Below, one piece after another: positions 13,002 to 28,302 of a DNA stretch of 64,000 nucleotides. The DNA comes from Orthonyx spaldingii (lineage: Eukaryota > Chordata > Aves > Passeriformes > Orthonychidae): NCBI GenBank assembly GCA_013397795.1, contig VZTJ01000790.1, positions 124,314-188,313 of the forward strand, in the 5' to 3' direction. A model generated the notes under the pieces. The model was not told the DNA's origin. It saw only the letters and a program-made list of their open reading frames with translations, and searched no databases. The translations under genes were made by a program, and so were the position numbers. Within the stretch, counting starts at the first letter, position 1, and each line of letters starts with the position of its first letter.

Positions 13002-16000
13002 CTGAAAACAAAAATAAACAACAAAAAGTGAGAAAAAATTAGTTAATCAGAAAATGAAGTTTAATCGACTGATATAAAAACGCAGGAAGGCTTACAGAAA
13101 ATTCGGGCAAAATGCCAGTTATACTTGAAACAATATCCTTAAAGTAAGACGGCTCTACTGGATTGAAGAAGAATGTTTTGAGAGGCTGATGCCCATACAC
13201 TTTTGCAATTTTTATTTCTGTTTGGAAAAAAAAGAACCTTTGGGATTTTTTTTTTTTTGAAAAACAGCTAACGTGATCATCAATTTTACAATCCAGTAAT
13301 AAAGGAAACAGTCATCTGAAAACTGCTCTGTAGCCTCCTCCACAGCCTCTTTCACTAATCCCACTACGCAGAAGGGAACTGTAACTTTATCTCTTTTTTA
13401 GCCCAATTTTCTATGATGAAACTCCTCTATATTTTGCCTTTTTCACAAACGGAAAAAGGGGACAATGTTGAAAGCCTTAAACAGAAAAGCAGTTCTCAAA
13501 CACCATTCCACCTAGGGAAATAAGACAGCCAGTGTCTGGTAACAATGACTAGAATGGATGTTTCTCTTGAGAGTCAAGCAGTAGGACGGAACTGGGAACA
13601 ACATAGAAGGCACTTTCTCCCTGGAAAGTTGTAATCAACCAAACTGTAATAACAAAGGTCCAGGTCAATAAACGTGTTGCCGCAAGTCTAACCTGGTAAG
13701 TGAACTTTGTGGTGTGCCATACGTGTGCCCTTGCATAACAAGAGGCACAATTCTGTCTTTCCTTACTCCATATAGACAGTTCATCCTTGATGTTATTTCA
13801 CAATAACTTGTTCATCTGCTCACAGCCTCCAAGAATCATATATGCACTGTTCAACACAAGAACAGGATACTTTAAAGTCTGAAATGCTCATATATATTTC
13901 CCTCCATCAGCTCCTTTGCCTTCAAAAATTCATAGTTCACATACAACATCAAATTTTCCTCAACGTTCTCCTTTAAACAGAGAAATGCAATGAGCAGTAT
14001 GCCAAAGATCCACATTTAATAACAAATTGTGAATATGATTACTTCTATATTGACAGCATCCCTTTAACTATACACATTTCAACTGCAGAACTTACTTTTT
14101 GTTTAGCTATTCCATAATAAAAAGGAGAATAAAATGGTAGAACAAATCTGAAAGTGGCTGCTGGTGGTAGGAGAATGCATACATGGGCTAATCTTTCACA
14201 ACACTAGATAGTTTAGGACAGCAGATGACACACTAGGGGTGGATAAAAGACCTTTGGGATATGAGCTCCAAAGTCTGAGATGAACAGTAAAATCACTGCC
14301 AAAACAACAGCTGCATCCAAGGGGAAAGAGGTGGATTACAAAACAGGGTAACTAACATCTTAGACAATCACAGCTACTATAAAGCAGAATTAGTCAGGCA
14401 CTGGGTACAGATGTATCGGAAATTATATTAAAATATCTTGTGGCAGACACAGTTAAGGCAACAGTTTCTAAACTGCCCCTTTAATGCATTGCTGTATGTG
14501 CAATAAAGCTACACCTTAGTATGAATAATTTTGCTCTCTCTCACTCAAAAGCAGGATATTCTTATTGTTAAGAAACTGCATTCAGAGAACATTCCAAAGG
14601 GCACATTTACTTTTCCTGTTCAGGACCAGGCTTTAAAGATCTCACTTGAAACTGCTTTATTTCTGCATTTAAACTTCTCTGGAAAAAACGGCCCATGTTT
14701 CTCTAAAAAAGCCAGTTTTGTAAAAAATTTGGAAGGACACATCATTTATGTTTAGTTTTACTCAATTCTCCCATGATGTTTTTTGAAACCTGCATCTTCC
14801 TACATGTATTATTCTCAAAAAAGGACACATGCAATTTTTAGCTATGTAATGCCCTAAAGCTACCTGACAGCACAACAATTTCTTTCCAATTTTCCACTTG
14901 GGCAGTAACTGAAAAAACAGGTGCCTTCAAAGGGAAACAGGCTGTTCTTGGCTTTTGATCCTGCAAATACTTAAGCCTACACATTTTCTTAATCAAAAAG
15001 AAGGTCCACTGCTGAAAAATATTACATATAAATTAACAGCTATGTGGATTCGAAAATCCAGGAAACATTCTAAGTCTCAAGCTAATAAAAAAACCCCAAA
15101 GTATTTTGTTAACTATAATTACAACATTTCTCCTGTTATAGGAGGGTTTCATGGAGTAATGAAGTACCATTTTTGCTACCATTTGGAATTAACTCATGGC
15201 TTGATTTTCAAATAATTTAACAGTAAAAAGAGTGAGAATCCACATGTGAGGGAATGTTTTCTTCTACTGAAAAGTATGTCAGCTTTTTAAAGGAAAAGAT
15301 GCTCACCAATATGAAACCAAATTTTCCTCCCTTAAAGCACTAGTATTCTTGCTCATTCAGATTTGTAAAGGAGGGGGACAAAAAAGGAAAAAGAATTGAC
15401 TAGTATCCAGCCCTTAGAAATGTCCTCTTTTTCAATTCTTTATTCTCACGGCCAAAGTTGCAGAACCTGCTCAATCTTGAAAGTTTAAGACAAGACGTGA
15501 GTGAACACAGCTTTGAAAATATGATCCATACAATCCAAAACTAACAAACACTGGTTCTCTAAAATGACAGCCCTTTCACAGAAAAGTCCAAATTGTCTGA
15601 TATTCATTTTCACCAGTTAATAGCAGATGCATACTTTTTATCTTCCTTTAACAGTAAATCTAGTTTAAATCCAAAATGGAGTTACTTGATTAGTAATACA
15701 TATGTAGAAGCAATGTTTCTCCAAATTCTTAGTGACTGTGAGAAGAATACAGGTTTTTTTATATTTAGTTTTAAAACAGAACCCATAGGCTTGACTATTC
15801 TATTTAGTAAATTTCTCTACTCTAAGTCATACCCAAATCAAGTATTTCAGATGTCACAGTAGATAGATGCATACACTTGAATGCAACTAATGCAAATTCT
15901 AGTTTTGTGCAGACAGAACGAGGACAAGCAATCTGATATGACACTATCTGATACAATCTGCAAAAGCTGGCAGAGACATATTTGTTCAATCCTTTACTGA

Positions 16001-19000
16001 TATGAAATAAAGGAAGCAACACTGTATTAAAGGAATTGCTTCTTCCTACAAACAAGCTGCAGTCTAACCCTGAAAAATTGGTCTTTTTGTCCTTAAATGC
16101 AATGTAAGTTAATCCTTGAAAACAACACTAAAATTTACCTTTTCTATTTTCCAACATTCACTGTCATTAACTCAGTTCACTTCACTCATCTTAAACTCAA
16201 CGTCTTTTAAAAGTGATCTTTGTAATACAGTTCCAAAAACAAACACCATTTTTTAAATGATCCAGGTAAGATTAGATTTAAACAGGTGTGTTCTGGCTCA
16301 CTTTGTCTGAATCACACCAATCCTTCCCACGATGCCCGAAGGACAGCATTTCTCATTTAGCACATACAAATGTTCACAACACCCAGGCTGTACAGCAGAC
16401 AGACATGAAAGCATTTTGAATCCAAAACAGTAACTCAGCTAGATTCTGCACTCAGGTATTCACCAAAATTCAGAGGTCTTGCACTACCAATGGCCAAAAT
16501 TCTCAAAAGTCCTACCACTTCCTTCAATTTCCCAGACTCCTGGTTTCTTGAAAGTGACAAAAGGAATGCATTAAGATCTTCATACACAATTAATATGTGT
16601 GCTGAATCCTTGCAAGTTTAAACAAATTTAGTTAAAATTTTCAAAACCAATAAAGCTATTTAACAGCTTAAATTTTAGTCAGTTTATTTCAGGAGGGTCA
16701 CAAGTACCGAAAGTTCACTAAGATTTTGCTGATTCAAAGCCCTTTGAAGTCAAAGGGAATCTGTCCTTCCACTTCAATTAGCTTTAGATCAGTCTAAATG
16801 CTGACTCTTCTTCTTCCATAAGTTATATTGCATTGAGATCCATCCATACAAAGATTAAGCATTTTAAAATTACTTTTCCATTTAGATACAAACTGAAGTT
16901 GCAACCTGACTGTTTTTACAAGCTGCTTTACAAGGCAGTAGGTATTTTCCAAACATCTAAAGGCAGTTCTTTTTCTGGAAAACTCACCTGGTATAAGAGA
17001 GCAGCTGAAGTGAGAGGAAAGGAGGATCAGAAACCCTACCTAACAGCATGAGCAACAGCATGGGTGCAGCACGGCCCTTAAAGATGGGTTAGCAAACTAA
17101 AGGCCAGGCATAAGACATCAAAGAAAACAGGTAACAGCACTCCACATGAGCTCCTTGTGTCAGAGAGAGAGAGTCCTGAAAAACTCAAGAGTGCTGCAAA
17201 TAGTATTAATTACAAACAGAAATAGGAAACACCTCTCAAGGATATTGTCCCCTTATTCTAAAAAGAGAACCAGCTTTCCATTATGTTAAACTGTTCTCAA
17301 ACTATCTGAATTTAAAAAATAAACACAAATATTGACTCCATCAGTATGTTGCACATCAAATACAGAGCAAACCATTAATTACACTAATGAGAAATATATG
17401 GATAATTTATCCAAGATCATGAACAACCAGTTTGAACACTCATAAAATTCGCATGTAGTACAGATGCACCTCCTTACAATCACAATTCTACTCTACAAGA
17501 ATGGATTATAAACATGGAATTTTAGTCATTGCATCTGTTCTTTGTATTTGTCTCAACTCATATTTGTTCACATCTGTGAAAAAAATTTTCTACTGCATTT
17601 TTCCACACTTGGTCTTCAGAAACAACATGAGACTGGTCAACTAGTCTCTCTTGTCAGGAACACAGCTACTTAAAAAATTATTAGCTTTATGCTGCATTGG
17701 GTGAAAGAAGTTTCACTGTACAGATATAAGCGACACTTGATAAACAAGGCCTCTGTTACTGATGAAAGAAAACTGTGAAGTCAAATACCACAGCTTAGTC
17801 TGACCTCCCCAGTGCAAAAAGGGCAAAAGGACCCTCACAGCCTTTCTCTTATGAATAATATTCAATATGGAACTAAACTTTTGCAGTGAAGCCCTTTTTT
17901 ATGTACTTATAGAATCACAGTCAAACAATTAGTCAAAATTGAAGGTACAAAGGTATTCACAAAGGTTAACTTCTTATCTGAGGATAGTTTTACTACTTAA
18001 TATAGGCAAATAGGCTCCTCCCTCAGTGAATGAGAGCATCTATATTCAGCTCCTGATCTAGATCAGCAACTGGAGGAACCACTCCAAAGAGAGGAAATAT
18101 ATGGAAATTAACGTCCTAATTTAATTTAGACTATGAATACTTTTCCTTATCTTCACCGCCCCACACACACCAAATCCCTTTGCCTTTAAAGAATAATGAA
18201 GGACAGAAATTAGTAGAAGGGGTTGGTGGGGTTTTCTTAATTAATCCCCTAAGTAAAAAAATATACTGAACATTACTATAGGCATATTTAACTATGCTAC
18301 TGGTACAGAATTTAAACTACTGAAAACCACTAAATTTTCTCAAAATGTCAAATTTTGCAGTCCTTTTTCACATCCTATGCTTGTCTTCTTTCTCTGGACT
18401 CAAAAAGCTTTATGTAGGTAATCATAGCAAGTTCACATTTTTTAAAATGTAGAAATGTATTTGTTCCTGCGTGTTCAAGCAATATCAAATAGCAAAATCA
18501 ACAGAGATGTACTATTTGATAGATCTCCCTAGATTAGATATGTCGTACTGATTAATAACTCCATGTTAATTATCAAAGGCTCTGTTCTCTCAACTGCCAA
18601 GTGAAAAAACACAGTATGAGTCTGGTTAAATTGGCTGACATTTAAGCCAAGAAAACAAATGAGCTGACTGGCAAAGCTTCTACACTTGCTGTCAGACCCA
18701 TAAACTGAAAGTCTCTTTTCTATTGAAGGGGAAGGCAAAAACTAAAAGGTTACATGGATGTAGCATAAATACTACCAGACAGTCACAGAACTTTAGATCT
18801 CGGAAGATGTAATGAGCACCGGAAACCAAAAACAATGTCTGTAATTTTTTGAGCTTTGATTAATAATCATAAATGCTTAGTAGGGCATTCAGGAAAAAAA
18901 AAATATATAGAAAAAAGAGTTGTGTGCACAAAGCTTGCTGCTCCCTATTACTAAGATTATTTTAGCAACAGATTTACAGTGTTGCAGTATCACTTCTGGG

Positions 19001-19992
19001 ACAATCTTCCTCAGTCTTGCAAACAGCAAGTCTTTGGAAGAACATCAAGCAGAAAATTCCTTCTAGGTTCAAGAAGACAATGTTGGTTCTAAGACTAAAA
19101 ACCATCTGCAATGTGAGCCTGAGCAATTTTGTCAGCCTCTTCAAGGCTGCTTTTTTCTTTTCCCCATCACAGTTCAGGCACCAAATCAAACAATATCATA
19201 CCAAAAAACCTTCTCCCAAACTCCAGTAGCTTTCAGCCCAGAACCACCTGTCCCTCTAAGCATCTTACACCAGAGTCTCCAATATTTGCTTCTTGTGCTA
19301 ACAAAAAGGTTTTATTTACAGCCTGATACCTAAGGCAATGAAAAGCTTTCAACTTATTTCAATGTTCTTGAATCAAGTACCAAGAGAAAAAGACACCAGA
19401 GCAATATAAACTGAGATAAAAACTAAACACACACCTGTTTGGATGAACAAAGAAAAAGGATACAAGTTTCTAAACAAGTTAAAAAGTCAGTTTGGTCTTT
19501 TTCTTTTAGAACAGAAATGAATTGCACTAGGGAAGGTGTTGAGGAAACCTTATGATGGCCTGCTTGGAAATTAACCTCCAAGCGAGAACTTATCTCAAGA
19601 AAAAAAATTTTGTAAATGTTAAGACTGCAGACAAAATGAAGACTGTTGTAAAAAATCAGTTTTCTAGCTCATGATTTTTCCTTCAAATGTCAAATTTTTG
19701 GTTTATTACTTGTTGAACCTCTATACACATTCTGTATAGTGTGAACACAAAAAAGGCCCATCAAATAACCCAGAATGGCCTGACAGTAAAGCCAATCAGG
19801 CAAATGCAAAATCAAACCCTTCTATAATTACTGTATGTACAGCTGTGTGCCTGAGAATAATTCAAAGAGCCATGAATGGTTTAAAAAGACACAACTTTGG
19901 GTGCATTTCTCTTACACTCTGATGTAAATGCAGGAAAAAAAAAACCCAACAAGCCAGGAAAAACAAGTTGTTTCACAGTAATTGATGGTGTA

Positions 19993-20046
19993 TTTTTGTT
20001 TGTTTGTTTCCTTTTTTTGTTTGTTTGTTTTTGGTTTTTTTTTTTA
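19993..20046. repeat. (TTTG)n / T-rich simple repeat
   Basis: Interrupted TTTG units and a long T run on the plus strand. On the minus (CDK17 sense) strand this is an A-rich (CAAA)n tract. Confidence 0.85.
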
Positions 20047-23016
20047 AGAAAGAATGATATAGCAACACAGGAAGAGTTTTTACTTGGTGAATTAAGAGAC
20101 CAATAAGCATCATGGTACAGAACACATTCCACAGTACTGGTAACATATACGTATATTTCTCCAACAAGTAACAGGTCACACAGAAGATCTGATGCACTGA
20201 AGGCATTACACAGAGACACAAAAAAAGACATTACGAAAAAAACGGTATGATAAAACTGACACTTTTGAGACATTTAATGCATAAAATTTATCAGTCTCTT
20301 CTATATTCTGTATTTTTCTAGATCCTTCTGATGATAATAATATTGTCAATGGTACAACTACTATTCCTGAAATAACAGAGAGATAGAATACCTTGGCCAC
20401 AACTAAGAAAGCAACTGCTGACAGAAACAACAGCCTAAAACAGTTTCTTATAGTCAGGCTGAGTAAGTTTAATAGCTCCACTGAGATATTTCAAAGGTAA
20501 TTCCAAAAGAGCAGTAAATACACTCATTATTGCAATAAATAATCTTTGAACTATGGTTCAAAAACTTGTTTGAATTCATGAACATCTTTCACCCAAACTT
20601 ACAAACTTTTCTGATTCAGTATTTTTTAAAAACTTACAAAGTATTGTATTTTCTTCCTTTCTCCAATCCTGCCATTGGTACAACTTCAGAGATTCCTCAT
20701 TAACAGAAAATCTCTGAACACTAAGTCAATTACAATATTTTCCTGCTGTATTAATTTTTACAGAGCAGTCAAGATTGTCCCAACATGGCATCAATTTGCT
20801 CTGTTATATCATTCAGACAAATGTTGCTATGTCTGTCTGAAGTGTTCATGCTGCCATTTAATGGTCAACTGAATAAGCACACATGGATCATTTCAGTATC
20901 CATTGCCAAGGACACTAAACACGTAAGACACTATTCATAATGTAAATGATGCTTTAGCTGACAACCTTGGAAAGAAAGAAGAGTTTTAACATATGCTTTG
21001 CCAAACAGCTTTGCATACAGCTGTGTTGGCAACAAGGTGGTGGCAGTACTCCCTGCAAAGCAGAGAGGAAAGCATGAGGCTGCTTAAGCCAATTTAGTAC
21101 CTCCACAGAAGGAGAGTGCTGATCATTAGTGCACATTGAATCCAAGGTAAGACTGTTTTCACAGGTCGCACTGTGATAGAATTGTTGTGTACCAGAAAAA
21201 CAGCCTGAAAAACTGCAGTTTTGCCTAAAGCCTATTTAGCTTAGCTGAACAAAACCTGGGATCTGAAATAAAAGCAATCTGTGAACAAAATAAAGGATAA
21301 CAGCAAATGCTGTTAAGGGAAGATGACATGGGAAAATAACAAATGGATAGGAAATAAAGCCTTCATCCACTGCAACAGGTTCAGGCCATTACAATTCCCA
21401 CCACAATAACTTCAGGCTAACTAATAACTAATTCAAGCTCTTCTTCTCTCTCCTTACTGCTGCACCAACATCCTGCTCCCAAATTAAGTCTCAACAAGTG
21501 ACAGCCTCACAACTGGTATTTTTCAGAGTTCATGAAGCCAGGGGAAAGAAAAAAAAGGTACATCTTTATTTAAACATGCAAAATAAGGCAACTGCCATAC
21601 ATCATGCTGTCAGATCTGTCACTGTTGTCTCAAGAACAAGAACCCTATGTGGAGGCTAACAGACGTGGAGAACTAAAGATCTTTCGGTATTGCTTGATGT
21701 TCCTTTTCTTTGCCTGAGCAGATCATTCTTCCCTGAGCGTCTTTTACACACAATCTTATATACTGTTCTTCCTTCAGGTAACTGAGGCTGTCCAGGCAAA
21801 GGTTCCCAGATTCTGAAACTAAGCAGAACAATGAAATCACCACTATGTAATCTGGGTGACTCTGGTTAATCAGTTTGAGAGGCCACTCCCCATCCAGACT
21901 GAGCAATCAGTCTAGCACATCAAAGGACACTTACTCAAACTTCACATTACCTACTTTTAGTATAAACAGCTCTCTACCTGAAGGTATCCAAGCAAGTTTT
22001 CTGGACCTTGAACAGAGACCAGAGGAAGATTAAGAAACAACAACAAAAGGTTATATAGAACTGAGTCAGTGACAAGACTTCAGCTTGACTCAGCAGAGGA
22101 GACAAACAGTAACCACTAAAAAAGAAAACTGTACCTGCAAGTGAATGTCAGACCAGTAAGACAGCATTAGTATACAGGACACCTTGGAAAGTAACAAGTA
22201 TTGATGTCAATTAATGACATTAAACCAGACACGAGTAATTATGAAACATGACCTGAAGGACATGTAGTCCTCCAAATTTGTTTTTAATAGAATTGTAAAA
22301 AGGTAAAATAACTGTGACTAATGACAGTTATTACATGATACCATCAACAAAAGCAGAATTTCTCTAGGATCCTCCTGCAAGCTACTTTTAAAGGCAGAAT
22401 AAGGACAGATGGATATATTACTACAAAATTTCTGTAAAGACACAGTGAAAGAATCAAACAGGATGCACAGAGTACTGTTTCCAAATATATATTTGTGCTG
22501 GGCAGACACATTTGCTCTCTTTTGTTTTTCAGGCAGAAGAAAGAAGTGAAATTTTATATTTATCTTCAAAATAATTTCTTCCAAACTAAAAACACTATCA
22601 TTCTTCTCCTGTTAGAGCCTAATGCTTACACAGTCTCATCCTGGCAAGGACAAGCAGTGAGCCAAACCCTTGCAGAGCAAACTACTTTCCATTCTGGGTG
22701 TTAATCACGTTGCAGAGGCTGATACTACTATTACTGTTGATGATCTGGATAAAACTTCCAAACTCTAAGATTTGTCTCACCAACAGAAAATGTTTTATGG
22801 AAAGGTAAAATTAAATTGCTGCCTCTACATAGACTGATATTCCCTACAGAATCTTAGCATCATTTAATATTATGGTCTAATAAAGTACTGAAAGGAAGTT
22901 TTTCACTTGGAGAAGTACTGAAGCAGTTTTGCTGTAAAACTCCAGGGGAGAAAAAAAGAACCTTGTTATTATAACATCACCAGATGACACAACTCTCAAA
23001 ATAGTCCAGTTGAGAG

Positions 23017-23375
23017 AGAATCACAGAACGGTTTGTGCTGGAGGGGACCTTCAAAGGTTATCCAGTCCAACATCCCTGCAATAGACAGAGACATCTTCAA
23101 TTAGACCAGGCTAACTCTGTCCAACCTGACTGCATTTCCAGGGATGGAGAATCTACCAGCTCCTGGGAAAATCGCTCCAGCATTTAACCACTTACAGCAT
23201 AAAAAATTTTTTCTTTTTATCTAGTCTGAACCTACTTTCTTTTCATTTAAAACCATTACCCATTGTCCTATCACAACAGGCTCAAGGACAATTTGGATCA
23301 CTATCCCTCTACAATGAGAGAGAGGGCCAAGCTCCTCTAATTCCTTCCTCTGTCCCCTGCTACATTCCTTCAGTA
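23017..23375 (-). mobile_element. CR1 LINE fragment, 3' end, antisense to the plus strand
   Basis: The plus strand begins GAGAATCACAGAACGGTTTG, followed by GGAGGGGACCTTCAAAGG and TCCAGTCCAACATCCCTGCA. This is the reverse complement of a CR1 3' UTR. Further in are TTATCTAGTCTGAACCTAC and CCATTGTCCTATCACAACAG, which are also standard CR1 features. It is truncated at its 5' end near 23375 and holds only the 3' UTR and perhaps the last codons. Divergence from the common avian consensus looks moderate, suggesting an old copy. It lies in CDK17 intron 1 in the same orientation as the gene. Confidence 0.9.
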
Positions 23376-25531
23376 ACTTTGTTCCCATGCTTTTTTCTTG
23401 CTGGAGTCTATGTGCTGAGATGGAGAGATACAGAGAAAATCCATGCTAAAGTGGCACTAATATTCAAAACTAAAAAGCCAAGTTTAAGAGCAACAGATGT
23501 TACCACAGTAATTTATTTTATTTTAATCTATTTGGTTCTTTGTTCCATAGCCTCCTCTGGAACACCCTTGTTGGTTTTTTCTCCTCTGTTCAACTCTTAA
23601 CATACCAAGTCGAACTGATGTCATCTGTCATCTCAAAGAGTAAAAGATCACGTTTTGACTGATATAACAGAAGGCCTGTTTCTTTAAAAGTTTAGAACAT
23701 GCAACTCTTTCACCAAACTACTGTTTCTGTGTCAAGTACTTGAGCTGATCTTGAATTACACAGTTCAACAACCTTGGAAAACAGTATCTTTTTGCCAAAA
23801 TATTCTTTAAAATAATATTACATGCATTCTAAGGGAAGCTTGTATTTGTGTTACCACCCAGGTATGCTGCCTTTCAACATACCAAAGCATGCTGAAGAGT
23901 AACCAGAAATCTTTCCACTGCAGTTTATTTCCTTTTGATAACTATGATCCATAAGCCTGAATTAAGTAGTCTAAGATGCTTCTAGTTTTCACTTGTAGTA
24001 CTTGTAATTCAGATTTATAGCTTTACTTTCTTTAAAACTAGTCTACATTATTATTTAATAAAAGGGAACCTGAGAAAATGCCTTCAAAAGGACCAGCCAT
24101 CCGTCTCATTAGTAAAGCACAAAATAATTAAGTACTATCATACTGAAATTTAAGTTGTGCATCTTGAATACAGTTTCAGCACAACACCTGGTAACCACAT
24201 CTATCTTTGAAGTAAATAAAACAAGCTGTTAGAGTGTTTTTATTATGTAAAATTAACTACATTTGCTCTTAAATAAAATTTCTTAACTAAAAAACCCCTA
24301 ACCTTTAAGATTCTGGTTATGCAATTATTTCACTTTTATATTCTGATGAAAACTTCAGAATTAAAAGCTGCCAGACTGTCGCCATGAAGTGAGCCTTAAT
24401 TTTTTATCTCCCTGGACTCTATCTTTTTGATACACTTTTATAACAAGACTTGAGAATGAAACTTCTCATCAGCTGAATGATAAACCGGAATGGCAGAAGC
24501 TTCTATGAGTAGAGGCACTATTAATATTTACTGCAGTAAACTATAGTTTTGATTCACAGAGAAACAAGATACACACACACAATTAGGAAACTTTATGCTT
24601 GTGTTTGATAACAGTAAGCGAACCTTGCTAGTTACAAAGAAGTAGTGGTTTTAAGGAAGGCCTGGTTATAGCAACCATGCAACAGGGAAATAAAAAACTG
24701 AACTATTTCTGTCTACTGAACTGTGTGTGCTTCCTCCTGTTGAACTGTTGACATCCACTCTCCTTTCTGCCATTTCTGATTTTAATCATACGAAATAAAC
24801 TATTAGATTGCAGTCCAACGAAAATGCCACCTAAAAGTATATTGTATATTCATACAGCAAAATGAACTAATATCTTTTTCTTTCCAACATCGTTCATGTT
24901 ATAGAGGTACTATCTCTAACAGCAATCCTCTAGGCATTACCATTTCTTGCATCAGAATGACTCATTGGAACAAGCCATACCTTTTGACCAAATTGACTGG
25001 AATTGAGTCTCAGGTTCTATTTCCAGATCTTTAAAAATATTAAATTTAGAAATTTCACTTAAAAAATACTATGGTCAGGTATCACTTTACTGGATTAATC
25101 TCACAGACTCTTTTATTTAATTATTATTATTTTTATTATCATCATTTCAAACAATTGGGACCATCTCACTGCTCAAAGTTCATTGGGATATTTGCATCTT
25201 TTATTCCACATCACTGCTGAAACTTATAACAACGTTTCTCCAAGGTCCATCCCAGTATCCCTAGCACAGGTTATAAGGAACACTTTGTGAAGGGATTTTT
25301 ACCAGGGTATTTAAATAAGCTTTAGATATAATCTGGGGGGTTCCAACTCTTCAAAAAGATTATTCTTTCACTATGATGCTATGGTGACTACAGGTTGTAA
25401 GACATCTACTTTTGGGTTTTTAATTCAGTTGGAAATAGAATCCACCACAGAACTAAAACATCAGAGCACAGTAAGATATGAAATGTTCACAAATCTCCTA
25501 TCAGAAATTCTGAAAAATTCTTTTGAGAGCA

Positions 25532-26203
25532 GGCATGAGGAGAAGAACTTGAGTGTGTGGGTGGACGAGAGCCTCAACGTGTCTTGTCATCGTGCGCTTG
25601 CAGTCCAGAAAGCCAGCTGTACCCTGAGATGCATCCAAAGCAGCGTGGCTGGCAGGGCAAGGCAAGGGATCTTCCCCCTCCACTCGGTTCTGCTAAGACC
25701 TCACCTGGAGTGCTGCATCCAGCCCTGGGGCCCGTACCACAAGAAAGATGCGGACCTATTGGAACAAGTCCAGAGGAAGGCCACCAAGATCACCAGAGGG
25801 CTGGAACACTGCTCCTACAAGGAAAGGCTGAGAGAAGAGAAGGCTCTGGAGAGGCCTTTTAGCACCTTCCAGTACCTAAAGGAGGCCTACAAGAGAGCTG
25901 GAGGGGTACTTTTAACAAGGGCATGTAGTGATAGGACAAGGGGGAACAGCCTTATAGCTGAAGGAAGGTAGGTTTAGATTAGACAGCCAGAAGAAATTCT
26001 TTACTATAAGGGTGGTGAGGCACTGGAACTGGTTGTCCAGAGAAGTTGTGGACCCCCACCCCACCTCTGGAAGTGTTCAAGGCCAGGTTGGATGGGGCCT
26101 TGAGCAATCTGATCTAGTACAAGGTGTTCCTGCCCATGGCAGGTCAGTTGGAACTAGATGATCCTTAAGGTCCCTTCCAACCCAAACTCTTCTATGATCC
26201 TAC
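25532..26203 (+). mobile_element. CR1 LINE fragment with the end of the reverse-transcriptase ORF
   Basis: The plus strand encodes a CR1 ORF2 C-terminus: LSVWVDESLNVS, LRPHLECCIQPWGP, LLEQVQRKATKI, then CSDRTRGNS. The catalytic part of the reverse transcriptase is missing through 5' truncation. A deletion of about 15 codons relative to the usual CR1 protein is apparent after KERLREEKAL. The frame stops at 25971. The 3' UTR follows with CAAGGCCAGGTTGGATGGGG and AGGTCCCTTCCAACCC, and the end is CTTCTATGATCCTA. It is a dead copy, opposite in orientation to CDK17. Confidence 0.95.
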
Positions 26204-28302
26204 AGAATACAGCGAGCTTTGGATCTTCACAACTTAGCTATCTCTACTGGTGGAAGCAGGGTCCAAAATGGATAAAGATAAAATAGAAAGAATAAAGATA
26301 AAATAGACACAAATTGTTATGTGGCTATGAAGTATTTCTCTTTTGAATTCATTAGCTTTATTGTGGAAAGAGCAGTAGGAGAAACTTGATGGCAGCACAC
26401 GTGGCAGGCATGATGTGCCTTCTGTCTGACAAACTGCAGTAGAAGCATAATCACTTCTGCTTTATACAAGAAATATAAAACATACTCAAGCTAATGAAAG
26501 TACAAGTGGTTTCCAAGAATCAAGACCAAATTTGTTAAATTAGACAGGGCTTTCTGAAAAAAACCCACTAATTTTCAGACAAACAGCAAGTAAAAATATA
26601 TATTATCTTAGTGTACTGTTACTGAAACCAAACAAACATAAAAGAAACTGAGCAAAATCTCATACAAAAATCTTTGATGGTGGCAAGTAACCAGGTAAAT
26701 ATAAAAGAACTCCACAGATTACAATGATCAAAACACAATCCTAACCTCATTGTGATGTTCACTGTAACAGCTCAACCTGTACTTTGCTGTCCACATTATA
26801 ATTTATATAAAAGCTAATTCAGTTGTCTCTTCAGCTTATCAGTCTTCAATTCATTAAAGCATATAAGCTACTGAAGAGAAATTATGTCCTATCACTATGC
26901 AGTCTCAGGGAAAAGAAAAAAAGAATCAGCTATTTTCATTGTTAGTATCATACCAATATTTAAACATTTACTAAAAAAGACTGTGAAGCAGTACATGCAA
27001 AATTTGTTCTTGATAGGGAAGTTACTCTGGAATCTACAGTTTAAAAAGTTGCAACAAAACAAGTTCTAAAGCTAAACATATATTGATGCTTCCATGATAA
27101 AGCAACTAGAGCACTGAAGAATGAAGCCTGAGCAAAGAACTGCAATGGGAAATGAATGACAGATGCAAACTGAAATGACAAGAGATAAGAAATTGAAGTA
27201 CAACACTCGAAAGGTATTGAAAAGCAGTGAAAGAAAGGACTAGAGTAAGCTGTATGCAACAATTTCTCTCACCAATAAAGAGGGAAAACTACAGAGATTT
27301 GATCTACATTTCAAGACAGTAAACTGGGTATTAGGCTGCCTAATTACTAGATCAAAAGCCCACACATTCACATGATGCATAGCACCAGAGTCTTCCAGCT
27401 TTTCTGTATAGATTTGTTCAAAACACTGTAAGTGTAACTCTGTTTCAAACCTACGCTGAACAGAGGATCAACTGTGCTACTACAGTCACCACAAAGCTGA
27501 AAAGCAGCATTGTTGCATGTTCTGATCAAGTCAACAGAAGTGTTATTATTTGCTTACACTTGATCTGGATCAAGTTAGCACGGATGGGTGATCCTGCAGG
27601 GAGAGAAATGAACAAATCTGCTGTTTCTGGAGGTGCAGCTGTGAGCTGAGAGAGAGCTGTACTGGAGCTCGCAGAGGAAGAGCTGTACTGACAGCTTTCC
27701 AGAGTGAAACGGCAATCGCAAAACCCTATGGCTCCCTAAGCAACCTTATTCCAGACATCAAAGAAACAAGGATTTGCAAGAAGTCCAGTTACAGGTTAAT
27801 ATTCTTACTTCGTATTTTGTTTTAAAAACAGTCTTTCCACCATTGAGTAAAATTTTCCATCTTTTTTATTTCTATCATTGACTTAATTACTCTCCCACTG
27901 AAGACACTAGAACTCTCATCAACTTCCGTGAGAACCATTACACCAACACAACACACCTCAGACTAAAAGCCTTGCTTTAAATTTCATTTGTGGATGGAAG
28001 TTTTCAAAGGTTTACATCAGCTCATGAAATTTTATAGTAAAATATGAATTTTTCTGTTTTTCAAACCTTCACTTTTCCATTTCTCAAGTGTTTTCAAGAA
28101 AAAAAAAAGTTCAAGAACCACTTCTAAGTTTAAGAACCAAGATCATCTTGAAACTAAGGCTCTGTCTTGCATAGCAACAAGAACTGAAGTGTTCAGTCAA
28201 GATACCATTCTTCTCTTTACTCAATGTCATGGTTTTTACTTTTTATTTAACTTTGCAAAATTAGTCATATATCTATGAAATGTCTAGCCTCAAGGGGTTG
28301 TT

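Noticed and set aside
17890..17960. Possible CR1 tip (ATAGAATCACAGT)
   Set aside because: Only about 13 bases resemble a CR1 tail and the usual GGTTGGAAG context does not follow.
25381..25971. 196-codon plus-strand open frame
   Set aside because: From about codon 51 on it is the C-terminus of a truncated CR1 reverse-transcriptase ORF; the first part is flanking sequence.
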